A stretch of 64,000 bases of DNA from Prevotella falsenii DSM 22864 = JCM 15124 (GCF_000613945.1 NZ_BAJY01000002.1:85554-149553); one strand, 5' to 3'. Numbered from the stretch's first letter, positions 16,835 to 26,291 are shown. Notes: generated by a model not told the origin, from the letters alone. A program made the numbers and translations.

Positions 16835-17668
16835 ATGAAAATAGCTATTGGAATTGATGTCGGAATATCGACAACAAAGATAGTTGGAATAAGAAACGGA
16901 GAGGTGGTGCGCCCTTTGCGCATCAAGGCGACCGACCCTGTAACTTCTCTTTATGGTGCATTCGGAAAGTATCTGTACGACAACAAGATAGAATTGAGCG
17001 ATGTCGGTAAGGTCATGCTTACGGGTGTGGGCTCTGCCTATATAGACAAGCCTGTTTATGGACTGCCTACGGAAAAGGCTGACGAGTTTTTAGCCGACGG
17101 ATTAGGTGCTCGCTTCGAGGCTAACCTTAATCGTATGATAGTTGTTTCGATGGGCACCGGTACTTCGCTTGTGTTGTGCGACGGCGACGATATTCGCCAT
17201 ATCGGTGGCATTGGAATAGGAGGAGGAACGCTGAATGGGCTTTCGCGACTGTTGCTGAACACCGACGACATTCATCAAATATCCGACTTAGCAAAGAAAG
17301 GCGATATAGGAAATATAAATCTGCAGATAAGCGATATATCAGCGAAGCCTTTGCCCGGCTTGCCAATGAATGCTACTGCGTCGCTTTTTGCCAATGCACG
17401 TGGCAATGCACGGAGCGAAGATGTGGCATTGGGACTTATCTGTCTGGTGTTGCAATCCATAGGTTCTGCAGCGATTTTAAGTGCATTGAACAGCGGAATA
17501 AAAGACTTTGTGATGATAGGAAATCTTTCGCGTCTTCCTCAATGCAAGATTCTTTTTCCAATGATGGAACGCCTTTACGATGTTCATTTCATTATCCCTA
17601 AGTACTCGGAATACTGCACTGCTATTGGCAGCGCATTGCAAGCCTGCGATGAATTAAAGCTCGGTTAA
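16835..17668 (+). CDS. coaW: Type II pantothenate kinase
   Basis: First step of coenzyme A synthesis: ATP-dependent phosphorylation of pantothenate. 277 aa. It has the actin-like ASKHA fold signatures of the type II enzyme: phosphate-1 loop GIDVGISTTK at the N-terminus, a VSMGTGTSLV phosphate-2 motif near residue 107, and a GGIGIGGGTLNGLSRLL adenosine-side motif. This separates it from type III CoaX. It stands alone between HU (divergent) and the SSS symporter. Confidence 0.9.
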   Translation: MKIAIGIDVGISTTKIVGIRNGEVVRPLRIKATDPVTSLYGAFGKYLYDNKIELSDVGKVMLTGVGSAYIDKPVYGLPTEKADEFLADGLGARFEANLNRMIVVSMGTGTSLVLCDGDDIRHIGGIGIGGGTLNGLSRLLLNTDDIHQISDLAKKGDIGNINLQISDISAKPLPGLPMNATASLFANARGNARSEDVALGLICLVLQSIGSAAILSALNSGIKDFVMIGNLSRLPQCKILFPMMERLYDVHFIIPKYSEYCTAIGSALQACDELKLG

Positions 17669-17678
17669 GAATAAAAAA

Positions 17679-17717
17679 TCAGCTCGTGAAAGTAGAAAAA
17701 TACTTTTAACGAGCTGA
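17679..17717. terminator. Hairpin after pantothenate kinase gene
   Basis: TCAGCTCGTGAAAGTA (17679-17694) pairs with the complementary 17701-17717 segment with one bulge. The T-run is present only on the minus side, so its efficiency for the plus-strand gene is uncertain. Confidence 0.5.
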
Positions 17718-17881
17718 AAGTGTGTGTGTCATAGCATTGTTTTATGCTCTTATCGTTTTATTAACGTAGTATTGCATTCCATGAAGTGCCGTCGTCGGGG
17801 CTTGATTTATGTTAGCAAAGTTACGAAAAAAGGTTTTATATACAAACTAAAATACCAACTTATTTTCTTCTTTATTGTGCA

Positions 17882-19300
17882 ATGATTATTATTGGAACCA
17901 TACTTGTTTATTTCTGTCTGCTTTTGTTCATCAGCAAACTGACGGTAAAGAAAAGCAGTAACGATTCGTTTTTCCGTGCAACTCGCCGGTCGCCTTGGTA
18001 TCTTGTGGCGTTTGGCATGATTGGTGCAAGCATTTCGGGCGTAACATTTGTCAGCGTGCCCGGTATGGTGATAGGGCAGAATATGGCTTACGCACAAACT
18101 TGTATAGGCTTCATCTTCGGCTATGTGTTGGTGGCTTTTGTGTTATTGCCTATTTACTATCGCTTGAACCTGATAACAATATATTCCTTTTTGAAAGAAA
18201 GGTTAGGCGTGCGGAGTTACAAAATGGGAGCTTCGTTTTTCATTTTGTCCAAGATGTCGGGGGCTGCCGTAAAGTTTTATGTTGTCTGCATGATACTGCA
18301 ACGCTTCGTTCTCGACAGTTTCAACGTTCCTTTCCCACTTACTGTTGTCGTGCTGGTATTGCTAATATGGCTTTATACACGCAAAGGCGGCATCAGAACA
18401 TTGGTGTTTACCGATTCTTTTCAAACGCTGTGCATGTTCCTGACCTTACTCCTTATTATATATAAGGTGATGGGTGCATTGGATTTAAACCTGTCGGAAG
18501 CCTTTACTGCCGTAGTAAACGACAGCCATTCGCAGATATTTGTCTGGGACGACTGGGCTTCCAAACAGAACTTTTGGAAGCAATTCCTAAGTGGTGTGTT
18601 CATTGTTGTGGTGATGACAGGGCTTGACCAAGATATGATGCAAAAGAACCTGACGTGCAAAACCTTGCGCGATGCACAGAAAGACATGTGCACTTATGGT
18701 GTGGCTTTCTTGCCTGCCAACTTGTTATTTATGGCTTTGGGCGTGTTGCTTATGATGTTTTTGCAGCAAACGGGAAAGCCTTTGCCTGCTTCGCCCGACG
18801 AACTGATGTTGTTGCCCGTAGCCGGCGGAATGTTGGGCAGTGGGGTAGAGGTGTTGTTTGCCATAGGTGTGGTAGCCGCCTGCTTTTCGAGTGCCGACTC
18901 TGCACTTACTTCGCTCACTACCGGTTACTGTGTAGATATTTGCGAACAACCAACGAACGAAAGCCTGCGTAAGCGTGTGCATATAGGTATGTCGGTAGTT
19001 TTTGTACTCTTTATCTTGGTTTTCAGGGCAGTAAACTCTACAAGTTTAATCGATGCGGTTTATATATTGTGCTCTTACACCTATGGTCCGCTTCTCGGCT
19101 TGTTTGCCTACGGCTTGCTGACCCGTAAGACGGTGAACGACCGCTTGGTGCCTTACGTAGTTGTGGCAAGCCCGTTGCTTTGCTTTTTGTTGGACAATAT
19201 GGCTTTACAGCTATGGAACTATAAGTTCGGTTACGAGTTGTTGATGCTCAATGGACTATTGACGTTTATGGGATTGTTGGCTACAAGAAAGCTAAAATAA
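17882..19300 (+). CDS. Sodium:solute symporter (SSS family)
   Basis: Inner-membrane Na+-coupled transporter of the SSS/LeuT-fold family, 472 aa with about 12-13 membrane segments. Family marks include SPWYLVAFGMIGASISGVTFVSVPG in TM2-3, the TGLDQDMMQKNLTC motif after TM7, and FSSADSALTSLTTGY in TM8-9, the last holding Ser/Asp/Thr residues of the Na2 site. Substrate (sugar, amino acid, sialic acid or other) is not predictable here. It has its own intergenic region and is not part of an evident operon. Confidence 0.9.
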   Translation: MIIIGTILVYFCLLLFISKLTVKKSSNDSFFRATRRSPWYLVAFGMIGASISGVTFVSVPGMVIGQNMAYAQTCIGFIFGYVLVAFVLLPIYYRLNLITIYSFLKERLGVRSYKMGASFFILSKMSGAAVKFYVVCMILQRFVLDSFNVPFPLTVVVLVLLIWLYTRKGGIRTLVFTDSFQTLCMFLTLLLIIYKVMGALDLNLSEAFTAVVNDSHSQIFVWDDWASKQNFWKQFLSGVFIVVVMTGLDQDMMQKNLTCKTLRDAQKDMCTYGVAFLPANLLFMALGVLLMMFLQQTGKPLPASPDELMLLPVAGGMLGSGVEVLFAIGVVAACFSSADSALTSLTTGYCVDICEQPTNESLRKRVHIGMSVVFVLFILVFRAVNSTSLIDAVYILCSYTYGPLLGLFAYGLLTRKTVNDRLVPYVVVASPLLCFLLDNMALQLWNYKFGYELLMLNGLLTFMGLLATRKLK

Positions 19301-19376
19301 GAAGGGGCAGTTGATGTTTTCGGGAGATTGATTTTCTTTATCCTGCTTAAGGATTTTACTGAAAAATAGCACCGGA

Positions 19377-19571
19377 TTTGTAAAGATAATTCTGTTAAAA
19401 AGTGATATAATCGCTTTGGCGTTGCGAAACCGTAGGTTTTGCGATGTAAAACCTACGCTTTTACCGTGCAAAACCTACGGTTTTGGAATGCAAAACAATA
19501 GGTTTTGCAATGTATTGATAAACAGATGGTTATCCGATATGTATGTTTGCGAAAAATATTTACGGTTTTAT
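19377..19571 (+). repeat. Dispersed hairpin-word repeat, copy B
   Basis: Full-length copy: head TTTGTAAAGATAATTC, then words with cassettes CGTAGG, CCTACG, CCTACG and AATAGG, and tail TTTGCGAAAAATATTTACG. The first two words form a stem of about 12 bp (CGTAGGTTTTGC with GTAAAACCTACG). It lies between the convergent symporter and glutathione peroxidase genes. Confidence 0.8.
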
Positions 19572-19723
19572 GGCCTTTTTTCCGTCCATAAAATAGGTTG
19601 TTTCATCAAGCTTCTATTGTTCTATAAGAGTTGGAAATGAGAAGGCTGAGAATAACAAAGAGTAGAAAGATAGCCCACTTTGCGGTTTTCTTTCTACTCT
19701 TTTTGCTTATTGTGCGAATGTTT

Positions 19724-20278
19724 TTATTCGGCGAGCAACTTCTCTATTTCCTTCTCAATGTTTTCGATTTTCTCTGTTGGTTCGAAGCGTGCAACAACTT
19801 GTCCCTTCTTGTTGATAAGGAATTTTGTAAAGTTCCACTTAATGTCCGACTTCTCTTTGTAGTCCGGGTCAGCCTCCGACAACATCTTGTCGAGTATAGG
19901 TGTGAGCTTGTGGCTTTCGTCCCAACCTGCAAAACCCTTTTGTTCTTTCAAGAATTTGTAAAGTGGGTCAGCATCTTCGCCGTTTACTTTAATCTTCTTG
20001 AAGCGTGGAAATTCTGTACCGTATGTAAGTTTGCAGAATTCGTGAATGCTCTCGTCGGTTCCCGGAGCCTGCTGTCCAAACTGGTTGCAAGGGAAGTCGA
20101 GCACTTCAAAACCTTGTGAGTGGTATTTTTTGTAAGTAGCTTCAAGCTCATCGTAAGTTGGTGTGAACCCACATTTAGTAGCTGTGTTTACAATTAACAA
20201 CACTTCGTTGGCAAACGCCTTTAAAGAAATTTCGCCGCCTTTTCTGTCTTTGACAGTGAAATCATAAACTGTTTTCAT
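19724..20278 (-). CDS. Glutathione peroxidase-family thiol peroxidase
   Basis: Reduces hydroperoxides; cysteine-type bacterial members usually use thioredoxin rather than glutathione. 184 aa, cytoplasmic (no signal peptide). The peroxidatic Cys sits in NTATKCGFT (about residue 36). The LDFPCNQFGQQAP motif supplies the conserved Gln and a second Cys, and FPRFKKIKVNG follows. It is a monocistronic gene convergent with the symporter. In an anaerobe it most likely protects against oxygen exposure. Confidence 0.92.
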   Translation of the reverse strand: MKTVYDFTVKDRKGGEISLKAFANEVLLIVNTATKCGFTPTYDELEATYKKYHSQGFEVLDFPCNQFGQQAPGTDESIHEFCKLTYGTEFPRFKKIKVNGEDADPLYKFLKEQKGFAGWDESHKLTPILDKMLSEADPDYKEKSDIKWNFTKFLINKKGQVVARFEPTEKIENIEKEIEKLLAE

Positions 20279-20447
20279 CTTTTTATTTTTATTTTTAAAT
20301 GACTACCTTGTAGTATCTGCAAATTTACAAAATTATTCCGAATAATCAATTTTGTAAGCATTAAAAAATCTTATATGTGTTATTTAACGATTGGCTTCTA
20401 TAATTTGCTTTCATTCAACGATTACATTCATACTGTCTTAACTTAAA

Positions 20448-20481
20448 AAGTCCTGACCAAACTTGCATTCGGTCAGGGCTT
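20448..20481 (-). terminator. Terminator of first Omp28-like gene
   Basis: AAGTCCTGACC (20448-20458) pairs with GGTCAGGGCTT (20471-20481), flanked by A/T runs on both sides, 46 nt past the stop. It is nearly the same hairpin as at 22952-22987 behind the paralogue, showing the terminator was duplicated with the gene. Confidence 0.8.
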
Positions 20482-20526
20482 TCCTTTTTATTAATGGCAT
20501 CTCAAAGATACCTTATGGGCTTCTTT

Positions 20527-22482
20527 TTACTTTACCAATACCTTGACAGTAGAGCCGTCAGACATCTTGACGATGTTAAGACCGTGCTGCGGAGCACTGA
20601 TTTTGCGGCCGTCTATGGTGTAGCGTGCTACCTCTTTCGGTTCGCCCTTGTTCTCGGATATACCCTCGACGCCGGTTGGGTCTTGCAAGTAGAATTTGGC
20701 TGCATTGTCAATCTTGCCGTCGCTGCGGATAATCATTGCGATGACTGCGAGTTTGTTGTAGCCTGCTTTCTTTATAGCATCTTGCAGTGTATTCTTCGTT
20801 GGCAGCGTAAGAGTGTAGGTATTGGTTACGACTTTACCTTCCTGTAATGGGGCGAGTTTTGCATTGTTGGTAGTTGATTTGTAAGAACCGGTGAGCAATA
20901 CATCGTCGTAATTCAATGTTACTTTGGCACTTCCATACTTGCCGTCCTTGCAGAATGGAGAGAGGTATGGGTCGTTGGAAACGTTTTGGCTAACGTATTT
21001 GTAGTAATAATTGTTCTGTTGCCATGAGGCATCAGTACCGGTAAGTTCGTCTCCAATGAGAGCATAGGCAATTTCGTATGTTCCATTTACCAAAGGTTCA
21101 ATGGTTGCCGTAGCTGTTACTTGTGTACAATCGGCATTCAGTTTGCCTGTAACCGATACGCCTACCGTTGCTATATGGGCAAGTGATTCTTTGAAGTCTG
21201 CGCATATATCTTCTTCTGTTCCGTAGAAAGGGTCTAATATTGCGTTGTCGCGATCTATCCTACAAGCAGGTGCTTCGCTAAAGTTCAGCTCTGCATAGTC
21301 AGGACAGTACATGGCATCGGTTTCGTTAAACTGATGAATGGCAATACCTATGAAGTTCTCGCCGAACTTGTCGCGCATCTTCTTCATGCCTGCCCAACCG
21401 CGTGGACACCACCCACAGCCTGTGCCTGTATTCTCCTCAACAACGACACCTCGCTTTACTTGTTTGCCGACGGTGGTTAGTTTGAAGGTTGCCGACTTCT
21501 TTTCAGCTTCGTTTGCCTTGCCGTTCACTTTCGTAATAGTGATGCTTTTTTCGCTTATACCAATCTTGGAATCGGCTGTGAGGGGCAAGTCGATGGTGCA
21601 CTGAGCACCCATTGTCTTGACCGGAGGGTTGATGTCGAGATGCTGCTCTGCACCCGCTACGCCATCAGTAGTGATGGTATAGTCGATACTGTTGATGCCG
21701 GCACTGCCGCCATTGAAAAGTACGAGCTTGCTCTTGCCGGTGCCGTTCTTTAGTAAAACAATGTCTTCCATTGTATCGGGAGAAGCTGAATTTTCTACGA
21801 ATTTACCTTCTACGAGTATCTGCAGTGCCAATTTGCCGAAGCCTTCTTCCGCTAAATCGCTCCATTTTGCTGAAGTTGATGAGGTTCGTATAAAGAAACT
21901 ATTTGCCTCTTCGCCTTCAAATGTAACGATAGGAAACTTTGTTGCACTTTCCGAAACATCGGCAACAGTAACGCTGTAACCTATATAAACGCCGTCGGTA
22001 CCAATAATGTAGGGTGTGGTTAGTTCAACATCGTTGGCAATTCCGTGCTTTTCTTCGCTCTCATCACCGGCAGTCAAAGTTGTCTCGTCGATATTCTGAA
22101 CATAGTCAGCACTGTTTACATCATCGGGCAAAGTCTTTGAAATCCAGACTTTGATGTTATTTGTGTTCGCTTTATCGCGGAGGTAGAAGCGAATAGCCTT
22201 GATGGTTTTTCCCACGATAACAGCATTGCCGGGGGCAACGAAGATAGCCGCAGCGTAGGTTTCGGCTTTCGATACACCGATAGAACTACGTTCTTCCGCT
22301 TCAGCTTGGTATCCCCACCATATTTGATTGGCTGTGGGTTCAATCTTATTGAGCGATGCTTTGTGTGGTGTGAACAGCCGTGTGTGTCCCGCTGCATTCG
22401 GTTCTTGTTGAAATACTCCTGTTTGTGCATAGGCTGAAATGCCCAGTACAAATGCATAGGTTAAAAATAATAGTTTTCTCAT
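20527..22482 (-). CDS. Omp28/thioredoxin-like secreted protein with T9SS-type tail, paralogue 1
   Basis: Secreted or surface protein of 651 aa. Signal peptide MRKLLFLTYAFVLGISAYAQ; an N-terminal beta-sandwich-like region of about 200 residues; a middle Ig-like segment; then an Omp28-related/thioredoxin-like domain starting near residue 345 with EENTGTGCGWCPRGWAGMKKM, where CGWC is the redox-type CxxC. The C-terminus (EVARYTIDGRKISAPQHGLN, ending VKVLVK) has the pattern of a type A T9SS sorting domain. The next gene upstream on the same strand is a close paralogue. Redox activity and cargo status are inferred from motifs. Confidence 0.8.
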   Translation of the reverse strand: MRKLLFLTYAFVLGISAYAQTGVFQQEPNAAGHTRLFTPHKASLNKIEPTANQIWWGYQAEAEERSSIGVSKAETYAAAIFVAPGNAVIVGKTIKAIRFYLRDKANTNNIKVWISKTLPDDVNSADYVQNIDETTLTAGDESEEKHGIANDVELTTPYIIGTDGVYIGYSVTVADVSESATKFPIVTFEGEEANSFFIRTSSTSAKWSDLAEEGFGKLALQILVEGKFVENSASPDTMEDIVLLKNGTGKSKLVLFNGGSAGINSIDYTITTDGVAGAEQHLDINPPVKTMGAQCTIDLPLTADSKIGISEKSITITKVNGKANEAEKKSATFKLTTVGKQVKRGVVVEENTGTGCGWCPRGWAGMKKMRDKFGENFIGIAIHQFNETDAMYCPDYAELNFSEAPACRIDRDNAILDPFYGTEEDICADFKESLAHIATVGVSVTGKLNADCTQVTATATIEPLVNGTYEIAYALIGDELTGTDASWQQNNYYYKYVSQNVSNDPYLSPFCKDGKYGSAKVTLNYDDVLLTGSYKSTTNNAKLAPLQEGKVVTNTYTLTLPTKNTLQDAIKKAGYNKLAVIAMIIRSDGKIDNAAKFYLQDPTGVEGISENKGEPKEVARYTIDGRKISAPQHGLNIVKMSDGSTVKVLVK

Positions 22483-22690
22483 ATTTACAAAAGTTTAAGT
22501 TAATGTTGCTGTATTTGATTATTACGATGTTGTTTAATACACCTTTTTTGTTTTACTCTGCAACGGTGATGTAATTTTTCACAGATTGTTTTCGCCTCTT
22601 TATCTTTACATCTTGTAGTATCTGCAAAATTACAAAATTATTTTGAAAATATAATCTTGCAGGCATAAAGAGTTCTTATGTGCGTTATTT

Positions 22691-22833
22691 TAACATAACT
22701 TTGATACAAGAATTACGCCGGTATATTAGTTATAAGATATTGAAAGAAAGAGCCGATTATTACTTAATACGCTTATCACCGGAAAGCAGCTGAAGCATCT
22801 TCGGGCTTAAATTCTTACGCCGACCCCACGTTG
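22691..22833. mobile_element. MITE-like element, copy 2 (143 bp)
   Basis: Same length and internal sequence as the element at 2028-2170 (shared GCCGGTATATTA, AAGATA..GAAAGAAAG, TTAATA.GCTTAT blocks). The left terminus TAACATAACTTTGATACAA is diverged while the right TTACGCCGACCCCACGTTG is better kept, so this copy is older or decayed. It lies between the two Omp28-like paralogues. In the rest of 22483-23030 I see only the terminator at 22952. Confidence 0.55.
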
Positions 22834-22951
22834 TTCATCTGCGCAACCATTCCATCTCGCCGTAGCCCGCTACGCCTTCGATGAAATGCCGGCACATCTG
22901 CTCAACAATCGACAAATCAGTCAAGGACGCTAATGAACCGATTGGGGTTAA

Positions 22952-22987
22952 AAAGCCCCGACCAAACTTGCGTTCGGTCGGGGCTTT
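22952..22987 (-). terminator. Terminator of second Omp28-like gene
   Basis: AAAGCCCCGACC (22952-22963) pairs perfectly with GGTCGGGGCTTT (22976-22987) around a 12-nt loop. The loop and stem closely resemble the hairpin at 20448-20481. Confidence 0.85.
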
Positions 22988-23030
22988 CCCTTTTGTAATG
23001 GCATTTCGTATATGCCTTATGCGTTTCTGT

Positions 23031-24989
23031 TTACTTTACCAAAACCTTGACAGTAGAGCCGTCAGACATCTTAACAATGTTAAGACCGCGCTGTGGAGCA
23101 CTGATTCTGCGACCGTCTATGGTGTAGCGTGCTACTTCCTTCAGTTCGCCCTTGTTCTCAGAAATACCTTCAACGCCGGCTGGAGCTTGCAAGTAGAATT
23201 TGGCTGCATTTTCAATCTTGCCGTCATTGCGGATAATCATTGCGATGACTGCGAGTTTGTTGTAACCTGCTTTCTCGATTGCTTCTTTCAGCGTATTCTT
23301 CGTTGGCAACGTAAGTGTGTAAGTGTTGGTTACGACTTTACCTTCCTGTAGTGGTTCGAGCGTTGCCTTGTTGGTACCTCCAACATAAGAGCTGGCAAGC
23401 AAAACATCTTCGTAAGAGAATGTAACCGAGCTACTTCCATACTTGCCACCCTTGCAGAACGGAGTAAGGTATGGGTCGTCAGTGCCCCATTGAGCAGCAG
23501 TGCGTGAGGCGTAATTGTTGGCCTGCTTCCATGAAGTAGCCGTTCCGGTAAGTTCATCGCCAATAAGAACATAGGCAATTTCGTATGTTCCATTTGCCAA
23601 AGGTTCGATAGTAGCTGTAGCTGTTATTTCGGTACGGTCGGCATTCAGATTACCTGTAACCGATACGCCTACTGCTGCAAGACGTGCGAGTGCTTCCTTG
23701 AAGTCGTTGCAGATGTCGTTGTTTGTACCATAGAAAGGATCCATCATATTACCACGTTCTATTTTACAAGATGGTGCTGAGTTAAGACCAATCTTTGCAT
23801 AGCCACTGTAGTACATTGGGTCGGATTGGTTGAACCCGTGTATACCAATACCTATGAAGTTCTCACCGAATGTGTCGCGCATCTTCTTCATACCTGCCAA
23901 GCCACGTGGACACCAAGGACAGCCTGTGCCTGTAAACTCTTCGACAACAACACCTCTCTTCACTTCCTTGCTGACAGTGGTCAGCTTGCAAGTTGCAGTG
24001 TTGTTGCTTGCTTCGTTGGCCTTGCCGTTCACCTTGGTAATGGTAACGGTTTTCGTTGTTGTACCTGTATTGGCATCAGCTGCGAGAGGCAGGTCGATAG
24101 TGCACTGACCGCCATATACATTGAACGCCGGGTTAATGTCGAGATGCTGTTCTGCACCTACCGTACCATTGGTAGCGACTGTATAGTCGATGCTACTGAT
24201 ACCGGCACTACCGTTATTGGTTACGACGAACTTGCTCTTGCCTGTGTTATTCTTCGCTACAACAATATCTTGCAATGAATTAGCAGATACCGAATTCTGA
24301 ACGAAATCACCCTCTACGAGAATCTGCAATGCCAATTTGCCATAATTTTCGTTAGAAAGATCACTCCATTTACTTACAGAAGTTGAGGTGCGAATAAAGA
24401 AGCTATTAGCTGCTTTATTGCCCGTCCATGTAACGATAGGGTATTGTGTTCCACTGCTTGAAGCATTGGCAACGGTGAAAGAATAACCTACATAAACACC
24501 TTCAGCACCTACAACGTGTGGTGTGGTGAGTGCAACGTCGTTGGCAACTCCCATTTTTGCATTGCTCTCGTCGCCGGCATTCAGAGACGATTGAGCAACA
24601 TCTTGAACATAGTCTGCCTTGCTGACGTCCTCAGGCAGGCTCTTTGAAATCCATACCTTGACGTCGCTCGTGTTCGCTTTATCGCGGAGATAGAAGCGAA
24701 TCGCCTTGATGGTCTTTCCCACAATAGCACTATTGCTAGCGGTAACGAAGAAAGCAAGATTGTAAGTTTCGGCTTTTTGTATGCCGAGTGCTGAACGAGC
24801 TTCGGTTTCATTACCATATCCCCACCAAATCTGGTTGGCAGCGGGGTCTATTTTCTTGACCTGCGCCTTATATGAGGTGAACGACTGTGCATTTCCCGCT
24901 GTACTTGGGATTTGCTTTAATACTCTCGTTTGTGCATGGGCTGACATGCCCAGTACAACTGCAAAGGTTAAAAATAAAAGTTTTTTCAT
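23031..24989 (-). CDS. Omp28/thioredoxin-like secreted protein with T9SS-type tail, paralogue 2
   Basis: 652 aa, the same architecture as the downstream paralogue at 20527 and similar along its whole length: signal peptide MKKLLFLTFAVVLGMSAHAQ, beta-rich N-terminal half, then EEFTGTGCPWCPRGLAGMKKM with a CPWC motif, and the tail EVARYTIDGRRISAPQRGLN ending VKVLVK. The redox-motif dipeptide differs between paralogues (PW here, GW there), which could tune redox potential. The pair arose by tandem duplication. Whether both are expressed together is unclear because each has its own terminator. Confidence 0.8.
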   Translation of the reverse strand: MKKLLFLTFAVVLGMSAHAQTRVLKQIPSTAGNAQSFTSYKAQVKKIDPAANQIWWGYGNETEARSALGIQKAETYNLAFFVTASNSAIVGKTIKAIRFYLRDKANTSDVKVWISKSLPEDVSKADYVQDVAQSSLNAGDESNAKMGVANDVALTTPHVVGAEGVYVGYSFTVANASSSGTQYPIVTWTGNKAANSFFIRTSTSVSKWSDLSNENYGKLALQILVEGDFVQNSVSANSLQDIVVAKNNTGKSKFVVTNNGSAGISSIDYTVATNGTVGAEQHLDINPAFNVYGGQCTIDLPLAADANTGTTTKTVTITKVNGKANEASNNTATCKLTTVSKEVKRGVVVEEFTGTGCPWCPRGLAGMKKMRDTFGENFIGIGIHGFNQSDPMYYSGYAKIGLNSAPSCKIERGNMMDPFYGTNNDICNDFKEALARLAAVGVSVTGNLNADRTEITATATIEPLANGTYEIAYVLIGDELTGTATSWKQANNYASRTAAQWGTDDPYLTPFCKGGKYGSSSVTFSYEDVLLASSYVGGTNKATLEPLQEGKVVTNTYTLTLPTKNTLKEAIEKAGYNKLAVIAMIIRNDGKIENAAKFYLQAPAGVEGISENKGELKEVARYTIDGRRISAPQRGLNIVKMSDGSTVKVLVK

Positions 24990-25228
24990 ACTTGTAAAAT
25001 TTAAGTCAATGCTCCGTATTTGGTTATTACGGTATTATTTAACACGCTTTTGTCTTTCTTTTAAGATAATGATACATTATTTTAACAGTTTCCTTGTCAA
25101 TTTTTTACTTCTTTCTTTAGACAGTACCATGTATCGAACACAAAATTACAGAATTATTTTGAAAAGACCACTGTATTGTTGGAAATATTTATTAAAAAGG
25201 TTTAAAAAGCATTCTATACGCCCTTTCG

Positions 25229-25256
25229 TAGGGATTTCCCTATTGCAAAATAGAGA
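25229..25256 (+). promoter_or_regulatory. Paired TAGGGA-type boxes 22 bp apart upstream of lipoprotein
   Basis: TAGGGATTTCCCTA (25229) is palindromic and is followed 22 bp later by TAGAGAAAAAG (25251). The arrangement matches the pair at 4966/4988. A -7-like TAAATTTG lies at 25287-25294, 39 nt before the start codon. Apart from these, I see nothing else in the 343-bp gap 24990-25332. Confidence 0.4.
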
Positions 25257-25332
25257 AAAAGAATTTCAACAGCTTGTGGTTTTCTCTAAATTTGCGGTAT
25301 TGAAAAGAATATAAACATAAAAAGTTACAATT

Positions 25333-26043
25333 ATGAAACAGATAGCTAAGTTTTTAATGGCACTTACATTGGTGGCTGTTCCCGTAGGATTTACAAGTTG
25401 TGATAACGAAGAAGAGCATTATAACTATTACAACGACCTCGTAACAGAGGCTGTTCGGAACTATTGGTACACATATCCCGGTGGGGCTGATTACTATACA
25501 ACCCGAGACTGGTTTTTGTATTACTATCCGTCGGCTACGGCAGTAGAATTTGCAGAGTTTATGAATGCGGTAAACTATGGCTATGTAGACAATTACAATC
25601 CTAAAGAGAACGACCCGTTAATGGCAGAAGTCCAGATGCTTTCGGGAGAATGGGCTGGCGATATGACCATCTATTTCGATGAAAAAGGGAAGCGAATGTC
25701 GCAGACTTTCCATGCCAATATGAAGTTCTTCCAGTACGAAACGTCAAAGAATTCGTTGAGTGGGCACGGTATAGAGGTTGATACGGCAGACAACGGTGCA
25801 ACACAAACGTTGGAATTCTCGTGGTTTGTAGACAAGAATGGCGATATTTATATCCGATATACCAAGTCGGGCACAATATTCAGAATGGACGCAAACTCTT
25901 CTAAAAAGGGCTTCCACCTTGGTTATGAGCAGCAAAAGGGCTACGATACATTCTTCGGTTACGGTGTCAGCACGAATACTACAGACGAATTTTATATCGA
26001 CTTAGCACGCCAAGCAACCAACAACAGCAAGGCAGAATGGTAA
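25333..26043 (+). CDS. Lipoprotein of unknown function
   Basis: Function not recognised. 236 aa with a lipoprotein signal, ALTLVAVPVGFTSCDNEEEH, so lipidation at Cys23 and membrane (likely outer-membrane) anchoring are expected. The N-terminal half is rich in Tyr (NYWYTYPGGADYYTTRDWFLYYYP) and the second half looks like a lipocalin-like or beta-rich domain (LSGEWAGDMTIYFDEKGKRM). It is monocistronic with a strong terminator at 26179. Its upstream region shares the paired 22-bp motif with the Tyr-rich exported protein gene at 5094. Confidence 0.8.
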   Translation: MKQIAKFLMALTLVAVPVGFTSCDNEEEHYNYYNDLVTEAVRNYWYTYPGGADYYTTRDWFLYYYPSATAVEFAEFMNAVNYGYVDNYNPKENDPLMAEVQMLSGEWAGDMTIYFDEKGKRMSQTFHANMKFFQYETSKNSLSGHGIEVDTADNGATQTLEFSWFVDKNGDIYIRYTKSGTIFRMDANSSKKGFHLGYEQQKGYDTFFGYGVSTNTTDEFYIDLARQATNNSKAEW

Positions 26044-26178
26044 AGACACGCACTGCAACCGGTACGATAGCAGGCAAGGCGTTTGGCAAAGCCACGCTGA
26101 ACAATGCAGCTGAGCACAAGGCAAAAGCCGTGAGCGGCTTGAGGGAAAGATAAAACTTCTAATTCTAAGTTCATTAAG

Positions 26179-26214
26179 AAGCCTCGTTTGGAGAAGTCCG
26201 AACGAGGCTTTTTG
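26179..26214 (+). terminator. Terminator after lipoprotein gene
   Basis: AAGCCTCGTT (26179-26188) pairs with AACGAGGCTT (26201-26210) and is followed by TTTT. Confidence 0.85.
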
Positions 26215-26291
26215 TGTCTGTGTACAATGGAATTTCAGTGGTGTGATTTTCCTTTTATTGCTTGTGTAAGATGTTGAAGAACCACTTTGAT

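Noticed and set aside
19631..20119. 162-codon plus-strand ORF over the glutathione peroxidase gene
   Set aside because: It is the complement of a gene with clear peroxidase motifs and has no features of its own.
22834..22950. Open stretch on both strands beside MITE copy 2
   Set aside because: Short protein-like strings can be read on either strand, but none has a start, motif or recognisable homologue.
26037..26153. 38-codon basic ORF overlapping the end of the lipoprotein gene
   Set aside because: It starts inside the previous stop region without a ribosome-binding site and has no recognisable features; chance is more likely.
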